The position numbers and the translations under genes were made by a program. From contig JAAZON010000471.1 in assembly GCA_012797725.1 (NCBI GenBank), forward strand, positions 1 to 5,966: 5,966 nucleotides of DNA, written 5' to 3'. The notes under the pieces were generated by a model. The model searched no databases and was not told where the DNA came from. It was given only the letters and a program-made list of their open reading frames with translations. This DNA is from SAR324 cluster bacterium (GTDB taxonomy: Bacteria > Bdellovibrionota > UBA2361 > JAAZON01). The first letter of the stretch is position 1; every line of letters starts with the position of its first letter. Positions 1-5,833 of the stretch are shown piece by piece.

Positions 1-168
1 CGGCAAGCACCTCTTAGGTGATTTATACCAGAAGGGACTAGATTCCTGTCTTTATATATCTCCAGTCTTGTTAGGAAGCTCTGCCCTCCCGATCTCTTGA
101 AGAGCCGCCCCTTTTGTCGGGCAATACATATTATGAATTCAATTGACCCTAATTATTCTAAAAAAGAA

Positions 169-558
169 TTAGAAAGCGCCTTCAGCTTGAGCGTCGAAAT
201 CGAAAGTATGAATTATGTAATCCTTTCCTCGCCAACTTATATAAAAAACCTCTCGGTATGGGAGTCTGATTTTCATCCATTTGTCGCCTCTGACAATCTT
301 CAAGTCTTGCTCACGTGCGGGAATCTCAACCTTTTTAATATAGGCTAAAAGCTTTTTTCGTATTTCCTGATCACTTTGATCTTGTGCCACTCGGATCATG
401 GATTCCATGTGGCTTTGAAGTTCATAATAATAATAAAAAAAAGGCAAAATTTTGGAGGCAGAGTAGACAGCAGAAACTAAAATTGCCCCAAAAACGATAA
501 GAGTAAGATACCCTGCACCTTTTTCAGATCTAAGAGAAAGGATCCTTCTTGCTTCCAT
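169..558 (-). CDS. DUF4845-like single-pass membrane protein (129 residues)
   Basis: A basic N-terminus (MEARRILSLRSEKG) leads into one hydrophobic helix (about 17-37, LTLIVFGAILVSAVYSASKI). The soluble part holds YYYYELQSHMESM, a helix EIRKKLLAYIKKVEIPA (about 65-81), then beta strands DLKIVRGDKWMKIRLPYREVFYI and an aromatic/acidic end with FDFDAQAEG. This order (short leader, helix, 'I..KL....K...IP....L.I.R....M.I...Y.V...', 'H.F.F...A.G') fits small DUF4845-like proteins common in deltaproteobacteria, of unknown function. The leader resembles a type IV pilin (SEKGAGYLTLI) but lacks the glutamate expected at position +5, so processing as a pilin is doubtful. The ATG at 558-556 is the only good start; the Shine-Dalgarno is weak. 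It should sit in the inner membrane with its C-terminal domain in the periplasm. Confidence 0.75.
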   Translation of the reverse strand: MEARRILSLRSEKGAGYLTLIVFGAILVSAVYSASKILPFFYYYYELQSHMESMIRVAQDQSDQEIRKKLLAYIKKVEIPAREQDLKIVRGDKWMKIRLPYREVFYISWRGKDYIIHTFDFDAQAEGAF

Positions 559-580
559 AACGTTTCAGCCGCTTCTTTTT

Positions 581-694
581 TCAATATGTAAATAAATTTA
601 GGTTATTACATGCCAGAGCCAACCTATAAGAACGTTCGCCTCGCCCAAGCTCATTGTATTCTTCTTGCGTGGAATCGGAAACCTTCTTTTTCAT
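581..694 (-). CDS. Possible 37-residue ORF upstream of the DUF4845-like gene
   Basis: The minus strand has ATG at 694-692 running to TGA at 583-581. It encodes a hydrophilic start (MKKKVSDSTQEEYNELGRGE) then RSYRLALACNNLNLFTY. GAGG lies three bases before the ATG, which is close for a ribosome binding site. It ends 22 bases before the start of the 169-558 gene in the same direction, so it could be a small leading cistron. I know no matching family, and an ORF this short can occur by chance. Confidence 0.22.
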   Translation of the reverse strand: MKKKVSDSTQEEYNELGRGERSYRLALACNNLNLFTY

Positions 695-772
695 GGGCCT
701 CGAGCAATTGTCATTTACTTTGCAAACGTGTTAGCCTCACATCAAAATTCGGCAACTAGTAATTCATTTTCC

Positions 773-1153
773 ATGCCTACAAAGACAAACAAAAGAATCA
801 CGCAAGTTTTGATAAGTTCCGCTATTGTTCTTTTAACACTTGGAGCAGGAAATCTATTCTTTGGTTTGCAAAAACATGAGAAATATCAAGATTTGTATAG
901 CAAAGCCAATATAGAAATTCAAAACAGAGAGAGCTCTGAGGCCTCGTCCAAGCGCCAATCAATGGCAGCTTTGGAACAAGCAAACCGCTTTCTACCAGGC
1001 CCAAATCTTGATAAACAAGCCCAATATCTAAATCGAGTGCGCACGCAAGTGCGCTTTTATGAATTTGTGATTAGTGGCGGAAAGTTATTCATTTGTCTTT
1101 CTGCGGTCTGTTTCCTTTCGGGACTACTGGTTAAACGCTATACCCTTCACTAG
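773..1153 (+). CDS. Hypothetical small protein with two membrane segments
   Basis: I do not recognise this protein. From the ATG at 773 it has 126 residues. A basic N-terminus (MPTKTNKR) precedes a membrane helix at about 9-28 (ITQVLISSAIVLLTLGAGNL). A polar, probably helical segment of about 60 residues, rich in K, E, Q and S, follows, then a second helix at about 98-119 and a short basic end KRYTLH. By the positive-inside rule both ends should be cytoplasmic with the middle outside. The frame is open further upstream to TTG 665 and GTG 728, but the extra residues look non-coding and overlap a minus-strand ORF. No start has a clear Shine-Dalgarno, which lowers confidence. It is the only plus-strand gene in the window, divergent from 169-558. 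Its 3' end overlaps the tail of the S23-type pseudogene frame. Confidence 0.55.
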   Translation: MPTKTNKRITQVLISSAIVLLTLGAGNLFFGLQKHEKYQDLYSKANIEIQNRESSEASSKRQSMAALEQANRFLPGPNLDKQAQYLNRVRTQVRFYEFVISGGKLFICLSAVCFLSGLLVKRYTLH

Positions 1154-1626
1154 GCAAATCCAGAAAGACCGTTTTCAGAAGCAGTAAGGCAGAAAAAGCA
1201 TACTCAGACAGCCGACTGCTGTTAAACAGACGGCAGTATTCGGGAATAGAAAGAAGCCAGCATTTTCCCTTTGGCTCCCTCTTTTTCTCATTGCTCAAAC
1301 TGCATTCTTGATTAAGCGATAAAGCCCAAGCAGCGGTCTTATCAAGAAGCTCCCTAGCTTCTGAAACTTCGAGCCCTGCAAGAATCAAGATTGCCTGACA
1401 TTCCCTTAGGCTACCTAGTGCTATAAAAAAAAACTTCAGCTGGTCTTTTCTTGACTCCTTGCCCCACGCCCTTCAGCCAAATTAAGCGCAATTGAAGAAG
1501 CTGGACGCGAAAGCTGTTCTTTTAAAGTGCCGCATAGTCTTAAGCTCAGGCTTGAGCGGTAGAAGATAAAAAACCCAGCCTCATAATGAATCGCAGCTGA
1601 AATCCTTGATGACTTTTAATTTTCAT
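1131..1626 (-). pseudogene. Frameshifted four-helix-bundle protein gene (23S rRNA intervening-sequence protein / S23 type)
   Basis: Two minus-strand frames together rebuild the family. The first (1615-1436) gives FYRSSLSLRLCGTLKEQL, then SSIALNLAEGRGAR. The second (1454-1131) continues SRKDQLKFFFIALGSLREC and QAILILAGLEVSEARELLDK. 'SSIALNLAEG.G' followed closely by 'K..LKFF.IALGSLRE..AIL' is the signature of 23S_rRNA_IVP proteins (TIGR02436, PF05635). The frames change at about 1451-1456, consistent with a one-base deletion. The first frame has no start codon after its TAA (1616-1618); an ATG at 1624-1626 (MKIKSHQ) is in another frame, so a second lesion is likely near the 5' end. Past about 1265 the second frame runs into an unrelated tail of about 45 residues, so the original stop is probably lost too. 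Such proteins are encoded inside 23S rRNA insertions or free-standing; no rRNA is seen here. A sequencing error could mimic one frameshift. Confidence 0.75.
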
Positions 1627-1666
1627 ACACTTGGGGCTTAGGGTTTATTTATCTTTGGCGGCTCGA

Positions 1667-1684
1667 CTTGGGCTTTCGCCCAAG
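1667..1684 (-). repeat. GAAA-capped perfect hairpin
   Basis: The minus strand reads CTTGGGC GAAA GCCCAAG: a 7-bp perfect stem with a GNRA tetraloop. The plus strand would have a TTTC loop, so a minus-strand RNA is favoured. Its right-hand bases (1681-1684) are shared with the outer arm of the 72-base palindrome, so the two folds are mutually exclusive there. Confidence 0.7.
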
Positions 1685-1752
1685 ATCTCCCTCGCCCAGC
1701 TATTCTCATTCCTTTTTTTAACAAAAAGGAACGAGGCTGAGTTTAGATCTTG
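1681..1752. repeat. Nested palindrome (72 bases) with 8-bp outer arms
   Basis: The outer arms CAAGATCT (1681-1688) and AGATCTTG (1745-1752) are perfect inverted repeats. Inside, CAGC/GCTG (1697-1700, 1736-1739), CTC/GAG (1705-1707, 1733-1735) and TTCCTTTTT/AAAAAGGAA (1709-1717, 1723-1731) stack into one longer hairpin with a small bulge and a 5-base loop. The fold is available on both strands. Confidence 0.7.
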
Positions 1753-1840
1753 CCCTGGACTCTCAAAGCTCATGTGCCTTGGAGCTTGATAAGTTGGCAG
1801 CTCATGTTTATTGCCTAGTTAGAAGTTGCAAGCTTTGAGC

Positions 1841-1879
1841 AAGAAAAAAGAGAAGAGCCAGCGGTAAAATGCTGGCTCT
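1841..1879 (-). terminator. Rho-independent terminator, minus strand
   Basis: On the minus strand a perfect 9-bp stem, AGAGCCAGC / GCTGGCTCT (1879-1871 and 1862-1854) with an 8-base loop, is followed by TCTCTTTTTTCTT (1853-1841). The plus strand has no T run after the stem, so the direction is clear. It ends transcription about 220 bases past the response-regulator stop, either of a long rho-regulator mRNA or of a small RNA starting in between. Confidence 0.8.
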
Positions 1880-2031
1880 CTGTCAATCTGGGAGGAGCCC
1901 CTCAAGAATACTCTCAATCCATAGCTGGAATATTTAAGAGAGGATGATTCTATTACTCTGTCGAAGCCTTCTCTAGTGAAGATGGTCTTTTTTTAAAAGA
2001 AAAGAAAATGCTCTTTTTCTAATATAACCAG

Positions 2032-2077
2032 ATGACTAAGGTAGCGAGGGGCCTATATTCTTCCCTCGCTTAGTCAT
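2032..2077 (-). repeat. Strong imperfect inverted repeat downstream of the response regulator
   Basis: ATGACTAA (2032-2039) pairs with TTAGTCAT (2070-2077) and GCGAGGG (2044-2050) with CCCTCGC (2063-2069), giving a 15-bp stem with one 4-base bulge and a 12-base loop. It starts 26 bases after the regulator stop. Neither strand has a T tract directly after the stem, so it is not a standard intrinsic terminator. It could stabilise the 3' end, be the remnant of a terminator, or be a protein-binding palindrome. Confidence 0.8.
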
Positions 2078-2102
2078 AGAAAATTTCTCACCTTCTAAAC
2101 TT

Positions 2103-3512
2103 TTACTCCAAACCATACTCTTTGACCTTTGCAATCAGGTTGGATCTCGAGATACCAAGTTCTCTGGCAGCCTCACTTTTGTTGCCCTTAAGTCTAGTTA
2201 GGCTTTCCTCTATCATCTTTTTTTCAAGCTCCTGGAGGGCATCCTTCAAAAGAGTATTCGTTGTACTCAGCTCTGAAGTGGTCGTCGAATCGCTTAGAAT
2301 GGATCCTCTCCGAACCTCGGGCGAAAGCATTGAGGCCGTAATTTCAGCCGTTTCTCCACTTAAAATCCATGCTCTTTCCATTTCGTTTTGAAGTTGGCGA
2401 ACGTTCCCTGGCCAGTCAAAGTCACAAAGAATTCTTAATGCCTCATTCGATAATGTCTTCACGGCTTTATCATTTCTTCTTGCTATCTCCTCTAGAAAAT
2501 GAATGGCCAACAAAGGTATATCACTTCTACGCTGTCGCAAAGCCGGCAAATGAATATTCAATACGTTGAGCCGGTACAACAAATCCTCACGAAAGCGTCC
2601 TTGCTTCACCATTTCAACAAGGTTCTTATTTGTAGCTGCAACAATTCTAACATCAGCATGTCTTTGCTTATTCTCCCCCACTGCTGTGAAAGTCCCATCC
2701 TGCAATACTCGAAGCAGTTTTGCTTGAAGTGCCAAAGCCATCTCACCAATTTCATCAAGGAACAAAGTTCCACCATCTGCAGCCTGAAAAATACCTTCCC
2801 TATCTTTGATTGCTCCCGTGAATGCTCCTCTTACATGTCCAAAAAGCTCAGACTCTAAAAGGCTTTCACTGAAAGCAGCGCAATTTTGGCTTATAAAAAC
2901 CTTGTTCTTTCTTATACTATTAAAATGAATAGCCCGCGCGATTAGCTCTTTACCTGTTCCTGATTCCCCACTTATCAAGACTGGTATTGGAGCATCGAGA
3001 ACCTTTTGTACCAAGTCAAAAACCTCACGCATTGCTGGACTATCCCCAACGATGCTAGAAAAACTCGATTTCTCTCCCAATTGCCGTCGCAGCAATGCAT
3101 TGGCATCTTGAGATTCCTTCAACTCAGTGTATAAACGTTGAGTTCTTAAGGCAGCCTTCACTCTTGCAACTAGCTCATCGCCTCGAAAAGGTTTGGTGAT
3201 GTAGCCGTCAGCACCTTCGTCAAGAGCACGGGTAATATCTTGGTTATTGTCATTAGCCGACAATATAACGGTAGGTATGAAGCGAAAAACCGAATCGCTC
3301 TTAAGGTGTTTTAAAACCTCATAACCATCCATTCCAGGCATATTCAGATCGAGAAGGATTATGTCTGGATTTTCAGCTCCAACTCTTTCTAAGGCTTCCT
3401 TTCCAGAGTTTGCAGTTGATACCTCGAAGCCTTCTTCATGTAATAATTCTTGCAACGCAAAAAGTGAATCTCTGTTATCATCAACAGCAAGAATTCTCGA
3501 TTTTGCTGACAC
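2103..3512 (-). CDS. NtrC-family sigma-54-dependent response regulator (receiver, AAA+, Fis-type HTH)
   Basis: The 469-residue protein (numbered from the GTG at 3512) has three domains. The receiver (about 4-122) has acidic residues D11/D12, phosphoacceptor D55 in ILLDLNMPGMDG, S85 and K107 in TKPF. After a short coiled linker comes the AAA+ sigma-54 interaction domain (about 150-385), with Walker A GESGTGKE (182-189), an intact GAFTGA loop (229-234), Walker B GTLFLDEIGE (248-257) and GRFREDLLYRLNV. A serine/threonine-rich linker then leads to a Fis-like helix-turn-helix (about 430-469: GNKSEAARELGISRSNL). It should bind an upstream enhancer and, when phosphorylated, use ATP to open sigma-54 promoters. 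All motifs are intact. No histidine kinase lies in the window, so it is an orphan here. Being 53 bases behind rho, it is probably co-transcribed. The regulon cannot be deduced. Confidence 0.96.
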   Translation of the reverse strand: MSAKSRILAVDDNRDSLFALQELLHEEGFEVSTANSGKEALERVGAENPDIILLDLNMPGMDGYEVLKHLKSDSVFRFIPTVILSANDNNQDITRALDEGADGYITKPFRGDELVARVKAALRTQRLYTELKESQDANALLRRQLGEKSSFSSIVGDSPAMREVFDLVQKVLDAPIPVLISGESGTGKELIARAIHFNSIRKNKVFISQNCAAFSESLLESELFGHVRGAFTGAIKDREGIFQAADGGTLFLDEIGEMALALQAKLLRVLQDGTFTAVGENKQRHADVRIVAATNKNLVEMVKQGRFREDLLYRLNVLNIHLPALRQRRSDIPLLAIHFLEEIARRNDKAVKTLSNEALRILCDFDWPGNVRQLQNEMERAWILSGETAEITASMLSPEVRRGSILSDSTTTSELSTTNTLLKDALQELEKKMIEESLTRLKGNKSEAARELGISRSNLIAKVKEYGLE

Positions 3513-3524
3513 AAAAAGCCTCCA
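3510..3524 (-). promoter_or_regulatory. Shine-Dalgarno fixing a GTG start for the response regulator
   Basis: On the minus strand GGAGG (3523-3519) lies six bases upstream of GTG (3512-3510). This decides the start: the reading frame is open nine codons further upstream to a TTG at 3539, but those codons (MIILLWRLF) run through the Shine-Dalgarno itself and do not belong to a receiver domain. The protein should begin MSAKSRILAVDDN. Confidence 0.9.
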
Positions 3525-3565
3525 GAGTAAAATTATCAAATGCCTTGAAAAAAAAGGAACTAGGA

Positions 3566-4819
3566 CTAGCCTTTCATCATTTCAAGGAATTCCTTGTTGC
3601 CCTTCGTTCCTTCAATCTTGCTTAACAACCACTCCATTGCCTCTACTGGATTTAGCGGGGCAAGCACTTTTCTAAGGAGCCATACCTTCTGTAGTACATC
3701 GTTTTTAAGTAGTAACTCTTCTTTTCGAGTTCCTGATTTATTCAAATCAATTGCAGGAAAAACTCTACGATCGGAAAGTTTGCGATCGAGCACTAGTTCC
3801 ATGTTGCCCGTTCCCTTAAACTCCTCAAAAATCACTTCATCCATCCTGGAGCCCGTGTCAATCAAGGCCGTACCAATAATGGTAAGACTTCCCCCTTCCT
3901 CTATGTTTCGTGCCGCTCCAAAGAAGCGCTTTGGTTTATGTAGAGCGTTGGAATCAACACCACCTGACAGAATCTTTCCACTAGGTGGAACAACCGCATT
4001 GTAAGCTCTAGCAAGTCTTGTAATGGAATCCAAAAGTATTACAACATCGCGTTTGTGCTCAACAAGACGTTTTGCTTTCTCAATAACCATTTCCGCAACC
4101 TGAACGTGCCTTTGTGCAGGCTCGTCAAATGTTGAGCTTACCACTTCAGCTTTGACTGAGCGGCTCATATCTGTTACTTCCTCAGGACGTTCATCAATTA
4201 AAAGCACGATGAGAGTAACCTCCTTATGATTCTCCACGATTGCATTAGCAATGTTCTGGAGCAGTATCGTTTTTCCAGCTTTTGGCGGAGATACTATTAG
4301 CGCCCGCTGTCCTTTTCCAATCGGGCAGAATAATTCGATAATTCGGGTTGCCATGCCACCTTTCTTTCCTTCGAGCTTTAACTTTTCAAGAGGATATAAA
4401 GGGGTCAGATTGTCGAAAAGCACCTTTGTTTTCAGGACTTCTGGGGGATCGTAGTTGACGGAATTGATTTTCAACAACGCAAAATAACGTTCGCCCTCTT
4501 TCTCCCGTGGTGGACGAATCTGTCCTTCAATAATGTCACCTGTTTTAAGTCCAAACCTCCTTATTTGTGCAGGTGATACATAAATATCATCAGAACCAGG
4601 CAGATAATTAAAATCAGGAGCCCGCAAAAAACCAAAGCCATCCGGCAGGCATTCAAGCACTCCCTCCGCGTAGATACTTCCATTTGATTCGGATTGAGCT
4701 GTCAGGATTGTAAAGATTAAATCCTGTCTTCTCATATTATTTGCGGACTCAATACTAAATGTGCCAGCAAGTTTTACTAATTCTTCTGACGTGCATTGTT
4801 TTAATTCATTTAGGTTCAT
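3566..4819 (-). CDS. rho: Transcription termination factor Rho
   Basis: This 417-residue protein is colinear with Escherichia coli Rho (419 residues) as I know it. The N-terminal helical domain begins MNLNELK. The OSB RNA-binding fold carries the RNP-like DGFGFLR (60-66) and DDIYVSP..IRRF. The hexameric RecA-type motor has Walker A PPKAGKT (178-184), catalytic Glu in [10 protein letters not shown] (E210), Walker [11 protein letters not shown] (D264), Q-loop region [15 protein letters not shown] (about 280-294) and R-loop GTGNMEL (336-342). No key residue is missing and there is no long insertion in the N-terminal domain. Rho translocates on nascent C-rich RNA and dissociates RNA polymerase. 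The ATG is preceded by AAGGTG with 4 bases between AAGG and the start, and the N-terminus matches the family. A leader of about 150 bases may allow autoregulation, as in other bacteria (inference). The response-regulator gene follows 53 bases downstream. Confidence 0.99.
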   Translation of the reverse strand: MNLNELKQCTSEELVKLAGTFSIESANNMRRQDLIFTILTAQSESNGSIYAEGVLECLPDGFGFLRAPDFNYLPGSDDIYVSPAQIRRFGLKTGDIIEGQIRPPREKEGERYFALLKINSVNYDPPEVLKTKVLFDNLTPLYPLEKLKLEGKKGGMATRIIELFCPIGKGQRALIVSPPKAGKTILLQNIANAIVENHKEVTLIVLLIDERPEEVTDMSRSVKAEVVSSTFDEPAQRHVQVAEMVIEKAKRLVEHKRDVVILLDSITRLARAYNAVVPPSGKILSGGVDSNALHKPKRFFGAARNIEEGGSLTIIGTALIDTGSRMDEVIFEEFKGTGNMELVLDRKLSDRRVFPAIDLNKSGTRKEELLLKNDVLQKVWLLRKVLAPLNPVEAMEWLLSKIEGTKGNKEFLEMMKG

Positions 4820-4974
4820 AACACCTTACCTAGATTAAAAAGACTTAACGAAATGTGATATTAAATTATGAAATTTATATACTTTTGAGATCCTCTACAG
4901 CTTCAATGAAAGTGATTTTAATAAGAAATACCGAGGATATTGGAGAAGCAAAATGACTTCTTTTGTTCACTTCT

Positions 4975-5004
4975 AGAGTAGCCAAAAAACATTATTCCTG
5001 TCAA
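4975..5004 (-). promoter_or_regulatory. Probable sigma-70-type promoter for rho
   Basis: A perfect TTGACA (minus strand, 5004-4999) is followed after 18 bases by TACTCT (4980-4975), a weak -10 keeping the TA...T frame. It sits between the tsaB terminator-like hairpin and rho. Transcription would begin near 4968, leaving an AT-rich leader of about 150 bases before the rho start. A second weaker possibility is TATATA about 40 bases upstream of rho. Neither is proven by the sequence alone. Confidence 0.45.
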
Positions 5005-5009
5005 TAAGG

Positions 5010-5043
5010 TATTAAAAAAAGATTGAAAATCCACAATTTCAAT
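5010..5043 (-). terminator. Weak intrinsic-terminator-like hairpin after tsaB
   Basis: On the minus strand, ATTGAAA (5043-5037) and TTTCAAT (5028-5022) can pair as a 7-bp stem with an 8-base loop, followed at once by a run of seven T (5020-5014). It lies about 60 bases beyond the tsaB stop, where the rseP-tsaB transcript should end. The stem is almost entirely A-T, so it would be inefficient alone. It may be partial or act together with Rho. Confidence 0.4.
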
Positions 5044-5101
5044 GTCACATAGGACTCTTTAATGAAAATAAAGAAAGCTCTTTCATGCAGGGACAAAGCA
5101 C

Positions 5102-5833
5102 TTAAGCAAGGGAAGCAATTGTTTTTCCCTTGTCCCTTTTCCTCTCAGCAATACTCTTTGCGGCTGGCCGCCTTACATAATTAGGCTCAAGTAAGGCAAG
5201 ACTTTCCACAGAAAACAAAGGAGACTGATCCTTGGAGAGCCGACAGAGGTTTAATCCTAAGTGACTTGCACCCTTAATCTCCAACTCTGGAAGCAGGCCA
5301 TTCAACGAAGCATCGAGGCAGGGACTGACCACTATATAGGATTCCAAGGCTTCCTGAGCACAGATAACAGCTATTTCGTTTTGGATTCTTGATGCCTCGA
5401 CTATTCGCTCTTCTGACACAGTGAAAATCTCCTTATTAGCACCTTCACACCTATAGGCCGCAAAAAAAACTTCTTTTCTTTTGGCATCCGAAATTACAAA
5501 GGTTAAAGTGTCTATCTCAGCATATTCACTTGCGCAAGCCATGAAGGAAGAGATTCCTGAAATCGGTTTCTGAAGTGACAGGCAAAGCCCTTTAGCAAAT
5601 GCAAAAGCAATGCGAAGTCCCGTGAAGGAGCCTGGCCCCAAACCGAGCACTATTTTCCCAATCTCTCCAGGCGATATTGACGCTTTTTTGCATGCTTCAA
5701 TAAATAGTTTCAAAATCTCTTCATTGTGTGAGAGCGGGCTGCTGCCAAAGAACTCGTAGTTCCTTGCTCTCTCATCATTCATAAGGGCTAAGGACAGCAA
5801 GGCTGTGCTGGTATCTAGTCCTAGGATCCACAC
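5102..5833 (-). CDS. tsaB: TsaB, tRNA threonylcarbamoyladenosine (t6A37) biosynthesis partner of TsaD
   Basis: This 243-residue protein has the TsaB/YeaZ layout. An N-terminal ASKHA strand ILGLDTSTALLSLAL (about 3-17) is followed by the signature GLGPGSFTGLR (64-74), then a DAKRKEVFFAAY strand (116-127) and a C-terminal EPNYVRRPAA motif (216-225). In the family, TsaB is a catalytically inactive paralogue that dimerises with TsaD and, with TsaE, transfers threonylcarbamoyl to A37 of ANN-decoding tRNAs in the cytoplasm. The start is GTG, placed two residues before the first conserved strand and overlapping the rseP stop by one base (TAGTG). The nearest purine-rich site, GAGGG, sits about 12 bases upstream inside rseP, rather far, so translation is probably coupled to rseP. 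Length is normal for the family and no motif looks damaged. The C-terminal tail (AERKRDKGKTIASLA) is lysine/arginine rich and poorly conserved. Confidence 0.95.
   Translation of the reverse strand: MWILGLDTSTALLSLALMNDERARNYEFFGSSPLSHNEEILKLFIEACKKASISPGEIGKIVLGLGPGSFTGLRIAFAFAKGLCLSLQKPISGISSFMACASEYAEIDTLTFVISDAKRKEVFFAAYRCEGANKEIFTVSEERIVEASRIQNEIAVICAQEALESYIVVSPCLDASLNGLLPELEIKGASHLGLNLCRLSKDQSPLFSVESLALLEPNYVRRPAAKSIAERKRDKGKTIASLA

Larger units (their letters stand above)
1627..2102. other. 476-base non-coding stretch with many inverted repeats
   Basis: I see no convincing gene here. On the minus strand, in order, it holds the stem-loop at 2032-2077, a purine/pyrimidine-skewed run of A and T (about 1985-2025), the terminator at 1841-1879, a 9-bp inverted repeat (CTCAAAGCT at 1762-1770 with AGCTTTGAG at 1831-1839), and the nested palindromes at 1667-1752. 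The short open frames inside (23 and 52 codons) lack usable ribosome binding sites. Known RNAs whose cores I could check by eye (RNase P, tmRNA, SRP, 6S, GEMM c-di-GMP riboswitch) are not recognisable. The density of pairing suggests a structured RNA or the remains of a palindromic element rather than random spacer. Confidence 0.6.

Noticed and set aside
1..168. tRNA or gene end at the left edge (small hairpin CACCT-CTT-AGGTG at 8-20)
   Set aside because: No cloverleaf or coding signature could be built; a 5-bp stem alone is not significant.
97..348. Plus-strand open frame of 83 codons
   Set aside because: It lies mostly antisense to the conserved DUF4845-like gene, has no ribosome binding site and its product looks random.
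720..737. Sigma-54-like promoter on the minus strand (AGGCTAACACG...TTGCA)
   Set aside because: The spacing between the GG and GC elements is 11 rather than the strict 10 bases, so sigma-54 would not be expected to use it.
1638..1709. Minus-strand 23-codon ORF beginning MRIAGRGRSWAK, over the GAAA hairpin
   Set aside because: The only purine-rich site touches the ATG directly, and the frame simply reads through the inverted repeats. No family is recognisable.
1660..1752. Cyclic-di-GMP (GEMM) or other known riboswitch suggested by the GAAA hairpin
   Set aside because: The conserved GEMM joining sequences around the tetraloop stem are absent, and no other riboswitch core could be matched by eye.
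1631..1789. Plus-strand 52-codon open frame from TTG
   Set aside because: It has a rare start with no Shine-Dalgarno, covers palindromic DNA and ends at random. It looks like a chance open frame.
1841..2040. 6S RNA, tmRNA, RNase P RNA or SRP RNA
   Set aside because: None of the conserved core sequences of these RNAs was seen on either strand, and the apparent closing stem competes with a much better terminator hairpin.
3513..3539. Longer N-terminus for the response regulator from TTG at 3539
   Set aside because: The added nine codons contain the Shine-Dalgarno of the GTG at 3512 and add nothing to the receiver domain.
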